Assembly: GCA_947383695.1 (NCBI GenBank)
Contig: OX376642.1
Span: 124,001 to 188,000 of the forward strand
Source of the DNA: Actinomycetes bacterium
GTDB taxonomy: Bacteria; Actinomycetota; Actinomycetes; Nanopelagicales; Nanopelagicaceae
Length of the DNA: 64,000 bases
Direction of reading: 5' to 3'
Below are positions 28,289 through 36,546 of this stretch, piece by piece. Positions within the stretch are counted from its first letter, which is position 1. Every line of letters begins with the position of its first letter. The notes beneath the pieces were generated by a model that saw only the letters and a program-made list of their open reading frames with translations, was not told the DNA's origin and did not search any database. The position numbers and the translations under genes were made by a program.

Positions 28289-30394
28289 TTAGTGGTGCAG
28301 CGTAAATCGCTTCATCCATTGAGGTGACCACCAGTTGTTTTCGCCAAATAGACGCATCAAGGCTGGAACCAAGAGACCTCGAACAATGGTTGCATCCAAA
28401 AGCACAGCAAGGGCAACACCAAAGCCCATTGTTTTAATGGATGTGACACCACTAGTTACAAAGGCTGCGAACACAACAGCTAATAAAATCGCAGCAGCTG
28501 TGATGATTCGCGCAGAACGCTGAAGTCCAATCGCTACAGATTCAACATTACTTTTACCTGCAAGGTGTTCTTCGCGGATGCGCGATAACAAGAAGAGCTC
28601 ATAGTCCATTGAAAGACCAAACACGACAACTGCAATCAAGATAACAATTGATGTATCAAGGGTTCCGGTCACGGTAAATGAGCCAACTAACCATTGAAGA
28701 TTTCCACCAATGAATACCCATGTAAGCGCACCCATAGTTGCACCAAGGGATAAGAAGTTCAGAATTACCGCCTTAATTGGCAAGATGATTGATCCGGTAA
28801 AGATAAAGATCAAAACAAGAACGCTCAGGACAATCCAACCAAGTGCCCACGGCAATGTTCGTGAAATTCCATCTTGAGAATCGGTGTAATCAGCTGCAAC
28901 ACCACCAACCAAAGTTCCTTCGGGAGAATCTACATTTCGAACATTGTGAATTAACTCTTGTGATTCAGGGGTACGAGGCAACATCTCTTGGTAGGCAACT
29001 ACTCGAACATCCTTGCCAACAGTGACAGGAGGGAGCACAGCTACGATTCCAGATATTTCTCGGACCTTTGCAGAGTACGCAGTAATTTCATCAATCTTAT
29101 TTGCACCATCTGTAATGATGATTTCTATCGGGTTTCCTGTTTGTCCAGGGAATCTCTTGTCTTGAAGCGCGGTCGCAACAGCAGCTTTGTTATCTGCAGG
29201 CAACATTCGTGAATCACCTTGTGAGAACTTAATACTTGTAATTGGAGCAGCCATAATTCCCAGAATTACCAGCGACAAGACAACGGCAGATACAGGACGC
29301 TTCATTACTAAACGAGCGGTTTGTGCCCAGCGACCATCCTCTTTTGGAGTAATTGCAGATTTGCGAATAACTCCTTTATCGATGCGATCCCCAAGAAGAG
29401 CAAGGATCGGAGGCAATCCAAACAATGCGCCGATAACAGCAAGTGCTACAACTGAAACTCCGGCATAGCCAAATGATTTTAAGAATGGTAGTGGGAAAAA
29501 TGTAAGTGAGAATAAAGTTACGAGAACCGTCATACCTGAGTAAAAGACGGTTTTTCCTGCGCTGGCCATGGTGGCGACAATTGAGTCCTCAACATTTTTG
29601 CCTCGGTGCAGCTCTTCGCGGAATCTATTAACGATGAGAAGCGCGTAATCAATTCCAAGCCCAAGACCCATACCTGTAGTTAGGTTGAGGGCGTAGATAC
29701 TGACATCTGTAAATAAAGTAAATAAGTACAGAATGAAGAAAGCACCTAAAATCGCTGCGACGCCAACGATCAATGGCATCGCAGATGCGGCCAATGCTCC
29801 GAAGACAAAGGTCAGCAAGATAAAAGTCAGCGGGATAGAGATGATTTCAGCGATCTTTAGATCTTCAGAGATCTTTTCAGTGATTGCATGACCAACCACG
29901 CCAACTCCGCCTGCGTACAGAGTTAAACCATCATATGGACCGTCATAATTTTTTTGTAAAAGCTTTCCAAGCTCTTGGCTTTCTGGTGTGAAGGCTTCAC
30001 CATTTCCGTAAACCAGAATGTAAGCCGCTTTACCATCGCTAGATTTGAGCGTTGCTTCGCCACCACTTGTCCAGTAAGAAAGTGTTTTTGTAACTCCTTC
30101 TTCCTGCGCAATCTTCTTTTCTAATGCAATACCCTTTTGAGTGATGGCAGGATCAGTGACATCAATTGATCCTGAATCAACAATGATGACAACGGCAGGA
30201 TCAGAAAGTTTTAATTCTTCAGTTAGATATTTGTAAACCTTGTAAGAATCGCTATTTGGATCGCTATAGCCACCTGAATCGAGTCGATTAAAGACCATTG
30301 AGCCAACGCCACCCGCAACCAGAATTCCTACGATAAATAGAATTACAGCGCTTTTGCGACGCTTAACGATCAAGTGACCGAGCTTCTCAAACAT
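28289..30394 (-). CDS. MMPL/RND-superfamily membrane transporter
   Basis: A 701-residue membrane protein with two repeats of one helix, a large external loop and a group of helices, as in MmpL and HpnN-type transporters. GMGLGLGIDYALLIVNRFREEL and VFGLSMDYELFLLSRIREE are the duplicated helix 4 motifs carrying the proton-relay Asp residues. Family members export lipids or hydrophobic compounds in actinobacteria; the cargo here is unknown. The size is on the small side for MmpL, close to the YdfJ-like group. It diverges from the 38-residue ORF at 30450. Confidence 0.9.
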   Translation of the reverse strand: MFEKLGHLIVKRRKSAVILFIVGILVAGGVGSMVFNRLDSGGYSDPNSDSYKVYKYLTEELKLSDPAVVIIVDSGSIDVTDPAITQKGIALEKKIAQEEGVTKTLSYWTSGGEATLKSSDGKAAYILVYGNGEAFTPESQELGKLLQKNYDGPYDGLTLYAGGVGVVGHAITEKISEDLKIAEIISIPLTFILLTFVFGALAASAMPLIVGVAAILGAFFILYLFTLFTDVSIYALNLTTGMGLGLGIDYALLIVNRFREELHRGKNVEDSIVATMASAGKTVFYSGMTVLVTLFSLTFFPLPFLKSFGYAGVSVVALAVIGALFGLPPILALLGDRIDKGVIRKSAITPKEDGRWAQTARLVMKRPVSAVVLSLVILGIMAAPITSIKFSQGDSRMLPADNKAAVATALQDKRFPGQTGNPIEIIITDGANKIDEITAYSAKVREISGIVAVLPPVTVGKDVRVVAYQEMLPRTPESQELIHNVRNVDSPEGTLVGGVAADYTDSQDGISRTLPWALGWIVLSVLVLIFIFTGSIILPIKAVILNFLSLGATMGALTWVFIGGNLQWLVGSFTVTGTLDTSIVILIAVVVFGLSMDYELFLLSRIREEHLAGKSNVESVAIGLQRSARIITAAAILLAVVFAAFVTSGVTSIKTMGFGVALAVLLDATIVRGLLVPALMRLFGENNWWSPQWMKRFTLHH

Positions 30395-30436
30395 CTTTAT
30401 CTCTTTTCTTTGTATTTAAAAGTTTTAATGCAGTAG

Positions 30437-30442
30437 TAGAAT
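30437..30442 (+). promoter_or_regulatory. -10 box of the 38-residue ORF
   Basis: TAGAAT, 7 nt before the ATG at 30450. The position fits leaderless transcription and is part of the support for calling this short ORF real. Confidence 0.5.
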
Positions 30443-30449
30443 TAACATC

Positions 30450-30566
30450 ATGAGCGATCTCTTCCCGAAGGTAACATCTGATGAAATTGATCTGGATGCT
30501 GCCTCCGAACAAGCTAAGCGCGAAGAAGAGTTACAGTCAGATCGTCCACCACATCACGAGGGTTAA
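30450..30566 (+). CDS. 38-residue acidic microprotein
   Basis: The frame encodes MSDLFPKVTSDEIDLDAA, then a Glu/Lys/Gln-rich helix (SEQAKREEELQ) and ends SDRPPHHEG. It is highly charged and acidic with no membrane helix. Support comes from a TAGAAT box at leaderless spacing, neighbouring-gene-like codon choice, and a compact fit: its TAA overlaps the convergent zinc-ribbon gene by four bases. It is too short for usual gene callers. I do not recognise a characterised family. Confidence 0.6.
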   Translation: MSDLFPKVTSDEIDLDAASEQAKREEELQSDRPPHHEG

Positions 30567-30784
30567 TCAGCCTTAGGTGCAGGAGCAGGCGCTGCTGCTG
30601 GCGTGCTCTTTGCTGAATCTGTTTTATAAAATCCTGAACCTTTGAATACAACTCCAACAGCGGTGTACACCTTACGGATTTCACCTTTGCATTCTGGACA
30701 TATCGTCAGAGAATCATCTGAGAAGGATTGAATCGCTTCAAATTGATGGTCGCATGCGGTACATGCGTATTGATAGGTAGGCAT
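30563..30784 (-). CDS. FmdB/Ruc-like zinc-ribbon protein
   Basis: A 73-residue protein. MPTYQYACTACDHQFE and LTICPECKGEIRKVY provide two CxxC pairs that bind one zinc; GSGFYKTD ends the FmdB core. The tail is Ala/Pro-rich and probably disordered (SAKSTPAAAPAPAPKAD). This layout matches what I recall of M. tuberculosis Rv0991c (Ruc), a redox-regulated chaperone that works with the Hsp70 system and lies beside Rv0992c, the 5-formyl-THF cyclo-ligase gene; here that gene is 4 kb downstream. AGGAG precedes the ATG. Assignment of chaperone activity is inference. Confidence 0.85.
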   Translation of the reverse strand: MPTYQYACTACDHQFEAIQSFSDDSLTICPECKGEIRKVYTAVGVVFKGSGFYKTDSAKSTPAAAPAPAPKAD

Positions 30785-30894
30785 CGCGACTCCTATTCTG
30801 GCTAAAACTCCGGTTGGACTATGTACTTAGTCTAAAGAGGTGAGAAGATTGGCGCGAATTGAGGCACTTTCCTGGCGCCTCTCGAAAGGCAGAT

Positions 30895-31419
30895 GTGAGG
30901 AAGTTCGCAGCCCGTAGCGCTCTAGTACTTCTATTAACTTTATTGGGAACAACTGCGACCTTTGCAAACTCGCTTGTCAGCACATCACCGATTAGCGGCT
31001 CAACATTGTCAGTTTCACCAACGAGTGTCACAGTTACTGGACAGCTTCCACTTCTTGCCGATGCTAATGAAATTTCAGTTACAGATCCCAACGGCGTTCG
31101 TGTTGATGATGGAACCATCATGGTTAACGATGTCAGCGCAACTGTTGGTGTAAGACCATTAACTGAATCAGGTTTCTATACAGTTTCTTATATTTTATTT
31201 GCAGAAGCCGATGCCCCATTAGAGGGTAGCTATCGATTTAAGTACCAAGCACCCAGCACAATCGCTCCAGAGAATCCAACTCCGCAACCAACTGAGTCAC
31301 ATACTCCAGCTAGCAGCAGCTGGGGAACAAATGTATTTATCATTCTTCTTCTTGTTCTAGCAGTTGGCGTAACCATCGGATTGTCACTGTATGCACGCAA
31401 ATTATTTAACAACCGATGA
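30895..31419 (+). CDS. CopC-like membrane-anchored protein lacking the usual copper histidines
   Basis: A 174-residue exported protein. From the GTG at 30895 (AAAGG 5 bases upstream) it begins MRKFAARSALVLLLTLLG, a signal peptide cleaved after FAN or so. The mature region LVSTSPISGSTLSVSP to GSYRFKYQ is a CopC-type beta barrel. In CopC proteins the mature N-terminal His and the later His of the SxDGHxxxG motif bind Cu(II); here these positions read AN and ADAPLEG. A Pro/Thr/Ser linker and a C-terminal helix (about 146-167) anchor it. An upstream TTG at 30859 is in frame but has no signal. The stop overlaps the CopD-CtaG gene as ATGA. Confidence 0.8.
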   Translation: MRKFAARSALVLLLTLLGTTATFANSLVSTSPISGSTLSVSPTSVTVTGQLPLLADANEISVTDPNGVRVDDGTIMVNDVSATVGVRPLTESGFYTVSYILFAEADAPLEGSYRFKYQAPSTIAPENPTPQPTESHTPASSSWGTNVFIILLLVLAVGVTIGLSLYARKLFNNR

Positions 31420-33263
31420 ATCTCTTAACAACCACATTTAAGTTTCTCAATTTACTGGGTGGCTTCTCTGTCGTTGGTGCGCTATTGGCGATGGCATTTC
31501 TGCTCATCAATAAAGAGGGTTTTCTTACAACATCAGGTGAAAAACTCAGAGGTTTTCTTAGGATCAGCGCACTCATTTGGGTAATCGGAGCCTTTGGAAC
31601 CATCATCTTTACTCTGGCACAAATCCTAGGAACAACTTTTTCTGATGCACTTGATCTGACCGTCATTCGCTCATTCCTGACTCAGATATCTCTTGGAAAG
31701 TACTTGGCGGTTCAAGCGCTCATGGCAACAGTTGTATTGATCTTCTCCTCTGTAACAAAAAGGATTGAGTCGCTCATTATTTTGCTTGCACTCTCAATCG
31801 TCGGATTAGTCGCACCGGTATTTGAAAGCCACTCTGCATCCAGCGGATCACACTCACTGGTTATTGGTTCGCTCGTAATTCACGTTATTGCGCTCTCGTT
31901 GTGGGTAGGTGGAGTAATCGCTTTAGCTTTCCTTTCCGCCAATGATCGACCAGTAGCGGTACCGCGCTTCAGTCAGCTCGCCTTGTGGTCGGCAATAGCG
32001 GTAGTTATTAGTGGTGCGGTAAATGCATGGGCACGTTTGAACTTTGTGGATGCTTGGAACTCGGTTTATGCATTTATTGTTGTAGGCAAGATTGTTGCAA
32101 CCATTATTTTGGTCTTTATTGGTTATCTTCACCGTAAAACTCTCTCCAATAAGGATTCAATTAATTGGGTCGGCTTTGCGAAGTTAATAACGGTAGAAGC
32201 TGTAATTATGGTTGTGACTGTTCTTATGGGAACCTGGTTGTCAACAAGTGCTTCACCAGATCGTCCAGGCTCTACTGAATTCAGTCCAGCACTTTCTATT
32301 GTTGGCGTCGAGACTCCACCACCACCAACGTTGTCACGAATCTTGTTTAGCTACGAACCAAATGCCTTGATGATTGGAATCTTGGCGTTAATGGTGGCGT
32401 TGTATGTTAAAGGTGTAGTGGTGTTAACAAAACGCGGTGACAAGTGGCCAGTAGGAAGAACCGTCGCATTTGCATTGGGAATTACAGCAACTGATTTTGC
32501 AACTAGCGGTGGTCTAGGTCTGTATGCACAATTCTCATTTTCGTATCACATGATTTCTCACATGGTTCTTGGAATGGTTGCACCAATTGGCTTAGTCCTT
32601 GGCGCTCCAATGACACTTGCATTACGAACCTTGCCTCAAGGTAGAAACCCTGAAGAACGTGGTGTACGAGGATCTTTACTTGCAGCGCTGCATTCAAAGA
32701 TTGGTGTGCTCTACACAAATCCAATCGTGGCCTTAGCAATTTTTGATGGCTCACTCTTTGCCCTTTACTTCACCGATCTGTTCGCAGTGTTAATGCAAAG
32801 CCACACGGGCCACCTATTTATGAGCCTTCACTTCTTAGCAGCAGGCTTCTTGTTTTTCTTCATCATTATTGGCGTCGATCCAAATCCACGCAGAGTTCAC
32901 CATTTAGTTCAAATAGTTATTTTGTTTGCAGCGATGAGCATCCATGCATTTTTCTCAGTTGCACTCATGTCTACAACAACTTTGATAGATCAAGGTTTTT
33001 ACACCTCACTTCAAACCCCTTGGCTTGGCGATCCTCTTGTAGATCAAAAACTTGGCGGATCAATTGGTTGGGCAATGGGAGAGATCCCTATCTTGATCGC
33101 TTTGGTCGCGACATTTATCAACTGGATGCGAGATGATTCTCGTGAGGCAAAGAGGATTGATCGCAATACCGCTCGCCAAGCGGCTATGGGTCAGCCAGAT
33201 GATCTAGCTAACTACAATCAGTATTTACAAGAGCTATCAAAGCGCGATAGGAATGAACCCTAA
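31416..33263 (+). CDS. CopD-CtaG fusion membrane protein
   Basis: A 615-residue polytopic protein. Residues about 1-285 match the CopD copper-import/resistance family (GSLVIHVIALSLWVGGVIALAF with the membrane His). Residues about 305-570 match the CtaG_Caa3 family that delivers copper to cytochrome c oxidase (SYHMISHMVLGMVAPIGLVLGAP, then LYFTDLFAVLMQSHTGHLFMSLHFL). This CopD-CtaG fusion is common in actinobacteria. Coupled by ATGA to the CopC-like gene and by TAATG to the acyl-CoA dehydrogenase. Likely role: copper supply to the aa3-type oxidase (inference). Confidence 0.88.
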   Translation: MNLLTTTFKFLNLLGGFSVVGALLAMAFLLINKEGFLTTSGEKLRGFLRISALIWVIGAFGTIIFTLAQILGTTFSDALDLTVIRSFLTQISLGKYLAVQALMATVVLIFSSVTKRIESLIILLALSIVGLVAPVFESHSASSGSHSLVIGSLVIHVIALSLWVGGVIALAFLSANDRPVAVPRFSQLALWSAIAVVISGAVNAWARLNFVDAWNSVYAFIVVGKIVATIILVFIGYLHRKTLSNKDSINWVGFAKLITVEAVIMVVTVLMGTWLSTSASPDRPGSTEFSPALSIVGVETPPPPTLSRILFSYEPNALMIGILALMVALYVKGVVVLTKRGDKWPVGRTVAFALGITATDFATSGGLGLYAQFSFSYHMISHMVLGMVAPIGLVLGAPMTLALRTLPQGRNPEERGVRGSLLAALHSKIGVLYTNPIVALAIFDGSLFALYFTDLFAVLMQSHTGHLFMSLHFLAAGFLFFFIIIGVDPNPRRVHHLVQIVILFAAMSIHAFFSVALMSTTTLIDQGFYTSLQTPWLGDPLVDQKLGGSIGWAMGEIPILIALVATFINWMRDDSREAKRIDRNTARQAAMGQPDDLANYNQYLQELSKRDRNEP

Positions 33264-34408
33264 TGGACAATTTATTTGATCTTCCTGCAGAGTACAAAGA
33301 GCTGCGTACTAGCGTTCGCGCGCTTGCTGAAAAAGAGATTGCACCATTTGCGCAAGCAGTAGATGAGGAACACCGTTTTCCTGTTGAGGCAAAAAATGCT
33401 TTAGTAAAAAACGGTTTGTATGCAGCCCATGTTCCAACTGAGTTTGGCGGAGATGGTGCTGATGCACTTGCTGCAGTTTTAATTATCGAAGAAGTCGCTC
33501 GTGTGTGTGGTTCATCATCACTGATTCCTGCGGTAAATAAACTTGGCTCAGTACCGTTGATTTTGGGTGGAAATGATGAGCAGAAGAAGCGTTGGCTTCC
33601 ACGGTTAGTTAAAGGCGAAGGTTTTTCATACTGCCTCTCTGAATCTGAAGCGGGCTCAGATGCATCTGCTCTACGAACAAAGGTTGAACGTTCTGGCGAT
33701 GGTTGGGTTCTTAATGGAAGTAAAAAATGGATTACAAACGCAGGTGAATCAGAGTTTTACTCAGTAATTGCCCAAGGTGATCCATCACTTGGTTCAAAGG
33801 GAATAACCGCATTTGTTGTTGAAAAATCTGATCCAGGAGTTTCTTTTGGAGCTCCAGAAAAGAAGATGGGTATGCGCGGTTCACCAACACGCGAGGTCTA
33901 CTTCGACAATGTTCAATTAAGTGATGACCGTCGAATAAGCGAAGTTGGTCAAGGTTTTGCTTTAGCGATGAATACTTTGGATCACACACGCATCACAATT
34001 GCCGCGCAAGCTTTAGGTCTTGCACAAGGCGCATTAGATGTTGCAACAAAGTATGCACACGAACGTCACCAATTTGGAAAGCCAATCTTTGATTTCCAGG
34101 CGGTTCAATTCATGCTTGCAGATATGGCGATGAATATTGAGGCTGCCCGTTTACTGACTTATTCAGCGGCTATTAAGAGTGAAAATGGCGAACGCGATCT
34201 TCGCTTCTTCTCTGCTGCAAGTAAGTGTTTTGCAAGCGATATGGCTATGAAGGTTACCCAGGATGCGATTCAGGTTCTAGGTGGGTATGGATATGTCACT
34301 GACTATCCAGTTGAACGAATGATGCGCGATACAAAGTTGACTCAGATTTATGAAGGCACCAATCAGATTCAACGAATCGTAATGGCGCGCAATCTTCCTA
34401 ACAGCTAG
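33263..34408 (+). CDS. Acyl-CoA dehydrogenase
   Basis: FAD enzyme of 381 residues forming the alpha,beta double bond of acyl-CoA. FSYCLSESEAGSDAS and WVLNGSKKWITNAG are the FAD-binding middle-domain motifs; DVLGGYGY-type (here VLGGYGYVTDYPVERMMRD) and the C-terminal IYEGTNQIQRIVMAR carry the catalytic Glu in the usual short-chain/butyryl position. Chain-length preference is uncertain. The start overlaps the preceding stop (TAATG), so it is transcribed with the copper genes although no functional link is evident. Confidence 0.93.
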   Translation: MDNLFDLPAEYKELRTSVRALAEKEIAPFAQAVDEEHRFPVEAKNALVKNGLYAAHVPTEFGGDGADALAAVLIIEEVARVCGSSSLIPAVNKLGSVPLILGGNDEQKKRWLPRLVKGEGFSYCLSESEAGSDASALRTKVERSGDGWVLNGSKKWITNAGESEFYSVIAQGDPSLGSKGITAFVVEKSDPGVSFGAPEKKMGMRGSPTREVYFDNVQLSDDRRISEVGQGFALAMNTLDHTRITIAAQALGLAQGALDVATKYAHERHQFGKPIFDFQAVQFMLADMAMNIEAARLLTYSAAIKSENGERDLRFFSAASKCFASDMAMKVTQDAIQVLGGYGYVTDYPVERMMRDTKLTQIYEGTNQIQRIVMARNLPNS

Positions 34409-34411
34409 TTT

Positions 34412-34954
34412 CTAGCGATTAAATCGAACAACAATTGATGGAGTAGCTGCGGCATCCAGAGGAACATCATGTGCCTCGTGTGGCAGCATCTCGCTAGTTA
34501 ACTCACCTGCGTAAACCAATCCAATTTTCCAGGCATTTAAGTGAACAAGTGCGCGGTCGTAATACCCACCACCCTGACCTAATCGAAATCCAGCTTGATC
34601 CATCTTTAATGCAGGAACAATCACAGCTTGAATTTGCGAAACATCAGAGATCGATGGACCAACCGGCTCTGAAATCTTTTTCTTCATAACAAGATGTGCC
34701 GGATCTCCATCCCATCGGACCCATTCCAATTGATCACCGTTGATTCGAGGAAGCAGCAGGATCTTGCCTTGCTTTAAAAAGGCCTCATTGATCTCGACGG
34801 TACTTGGTTCAAATTCATAGGACAGGTAAGAAGCAATGGTTGTCGCGGACTCAATTTCAGGAGCTTTTAATATGACATTGAAATTAGAAGGCATGAACTT
34901 CTGAGAACGTTCGCGGCGGGCACGATCCCGCAAACTGGCTTTTTGATCTGTCAT
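34412..34954 (-). CDS. fthC: 5-formyltetrahydrofolate cyclo-ligase
   Basis: ATP-dependent conversion of 5-formyl-THF to 5,10-methenyl-THF, 180 residues. RDRARRERSQ at the N-terminus and the family motif GFRLGQGGGYYDRAL near residue 127 are present. Together with purU 7 kb away it manages the formyl-folate pool. GGGAGA lies before the ATG. It converges on the acyl-CoA dehydrogenase gene with a 3-base gap and diverges from glp. The fthC-glp-rimJ-sepX order is the conserved actinobacterial one except that galU, normally between fthC and glp, is missing. Confidence 0.93.
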   Translation of the reverse strand: MTDQKASLRDRARRERSQKFMPSNFNVILKAPEIESATTIASYLSYEFEPSTVEINEAFLKQGKILLLPRINGDQLEWVRWDGDPAHLVMKKKISEPVGPSISDVSQIQAVIVPALKMDQAGFRLGQGGGYYDRALVHLNAWKIGLVYAGELTSEMLPHEAHDVPLDAAATPSIVVRFNR

Positions 34955-35009
34955 TTAAATCTCCCGTGAAATCCCAAAGATCAAACTGTTCAACAAGTAG
35001 GGTTCGATT

Positions 35010-35924
35010 ATGTCAGAACACACTCGGGTAGATGAGTTTCTCACCTCATTACTTGCCATCTGCAAACCACTTGAATCCTTTGAGATGCCATTGCTGGATG
35101 CTCATGGTGCGACCCTTGCAGCAGATATTTATGCAGGAGATCGCTTAGTTCTACGCGAAGGTGCGCGGATCCGTTCAACGCAAATTGGGTTAGCAGCATC
35201 AATTGGGCGTGATCACCTACCCACCCGTCCACATCCACGTGTAGTTGTTTTATCTGCAGGACCAGATTTAGTTGAACCAGGTCAGCCACTAAAAAACGCT
35301 AGTGATGAGTATGAAACTAATTCCTGGCTACTTACAACAGCGGTGCGCGAGGTAGGTGCCGTGGCATATCGCGTTCACTCGATTCCAGATAATGAAGAAC
35401 AACTTCAGAAAGTAATCGAAGATCAGTTAGTACGCGCAGACTTAATTATTATTAGCGGCGAACGCCATGATGACTCATTTGACTTAATCACCCGCACCTT
35501 GTCAGGTTTAGGCGAGATAACAACTGTTGATATGGCGATCGAAGCCAGTGGACGTCATAACTTTGGAACCATCGGACCTGACAAAACTCCGGTTGTGACA
35601 CTTCCTGGCGATCCAATCGCCTCGTACATATCTTTTGAACTCTTTGTTCGTCCAATGATCCGCACCATGCTTGGTGCTGCGACTATTCATCGCCCATCAG
35701 TTAAAGCTGCTCTAGAAAAGCCTATTGAATCAGCACCAGGTGTTCGCTCATATATTCGCGCTGTATTGGCTGAGGATGGAAAATCAGTTGTTCCATTGGA
35801 GAATCAGGATGAGCAATCAACCCTTTCAGATGCCAATGCATTTATCGCAGTCTCTGAAAGTGATACCTCGCTAAAGACAGGCGATCAGGTCACCGTAGTA
35901 GTTCTAGAGCGTCGCTACATCTAA
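35010..35924 (+). CDS. glp: Glp (gephyrin/MoeA-like) lacking domain II
   Basis: A 304-residue MoeA paralogue, about 100 residues shorter than normal. Residues 1-45 match MoeA domain I; sequence then jumps from LAADIYAG to TQIGLAASIGRDHLP, so domain II with the FDNSAMDGYA and TGAP elements is absent. Domain III remains (VVVLSAGPDL, ETNSWLL), but the molybdate-site motif SGGVSxGxxD reads SGERHDDSFD and PGKPxxFG reads ASGRHNFG. Domain IV is present. It is therefore very unlikely to insert molybdenum. In Corynebacterium the paralogue at this locus, Glp, binds FtsZ and a membrane receptor GlpR; the sepX/glpR-like gene is two genes downstream. The ATG is 6 nt after TAGGGT (34998-35003). Confidence 0.85.
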   Translation: MSEHTRVDEFLTSLLAICKPLESFEMPLLDAHGATLAADIYAGDRLVLREGARIRSTQIGLAASIGRDHLPTRPHPRVVVLSAGPDLVEPGQPLKNASDEYETNSWLLTTAVREVGAVAYRVHSIPDNEEQLQKVIEDQLVRADLIIISGERHDDSFDLITRTLSGLGEITTVDMAIEASGRHNFGTIGPDKTPVVTLPGDPIASYISFELFVRPMIRTMLGAATIHRPSVKAALEKPIESAPGVRSYIRAVLAEDGKSVVPLENQDEQSTLSDANAFIAVSESDTSLKTGDQVTVVVLERRYI

Positions 35925-35928
35925 GTTC

Positions 35929-36498
35929 ATGAAAAACTCGTGGCCAATCGAAATTAAAGGTCAGGATATTTCCCTTCGTCCTTTACGGTTTAGGGATAGA
36001 GCTCAATGGAATCGAGTTCGAGCAGAAAATCGTGATTGGCTTTCACCATGGGAGGCAACAATTCCCCTTACGAGTGATGACAGCTACAAAGAACTTCCAT
36101 CATTTTTCGAGATGGTGAAGATCTTGAACTACGAGGCACGACATGGCCGCTCCCTTTCATTTGCAATCTGGCACAACACTCAACTAATCGGCCAAATTAC
36201 CTTGGGCGGGGTTATGTATGGCGCTATGCGTGGTGGCCACATTGGATACTGGATCGATCGCAACTTTGCGAACCGTGGATACACAACACAAGCCGTTGAA
36301 ATCCTTACGCAGTACGCATTTCAGGAGTTAAAGCTCCATCGCCTCGAGATCAATCTGCGTCCTGAAAACGCATCTTCCCGCAGGGTTGCTGAGAAAGCTG
36401 GATATATTTTTGAGGGAGAGCGCCCCCGCTATCTGCATATCGATGGCCATTGGCGGGATCACATCACATTTGTTAAGGAAAATTCTGCGATCAAGTAG
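35929..36498 (+). CDS. rimJ: GNAT acetyltransferase, RimJ-like
   Basis: A 189-residue N-acetyltransferase of the RimJ/RimL group. ISLRPLRFRDRAQWNRVR-like N-terminus, the acetyl-CoA region GHIGYWIDRNFANRGYTTQAVE and LHRLEINLRPENASSRRVAEKAGY are all present. RimJ-type enzymes acetylate N-terminal alanine of proteins such as ribosomal S5; in actinobacteria the real target at this locus is not known. It lies 4 bases after glp and before the sepX-like gene, as in mycobacteria. Confidence 0.9.
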   Translation: MKNSWPIEIKGQDISLRPLRFRDRAQWNRVRAENRDWLSPWEATIPLTSDDSYKELPSFFEMVKILNYEARHGRSLSFAIWHNTQLIGQITLGGVMYGAMRGGHIGYWIDRNFANRGYTTQAVEILTQYAFQELKLHRLEINLRPENASSRRVAEKAGYIFEGERPRYLHIDGHWRDHITFVKENSAIK

Positions 36499-36546
36499 CG
36501 CTCAAATCCCCAGAAACCATCACCCCTTCCTTTAGATTTACCCATC

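Noticed and set aside
35010-35924. Functional molybdopterin molybdotransferase MoeA
   Set aside because: Domain II and the catalytic motifs are missing, and no other molybdenum-cofactor gene is nearby.
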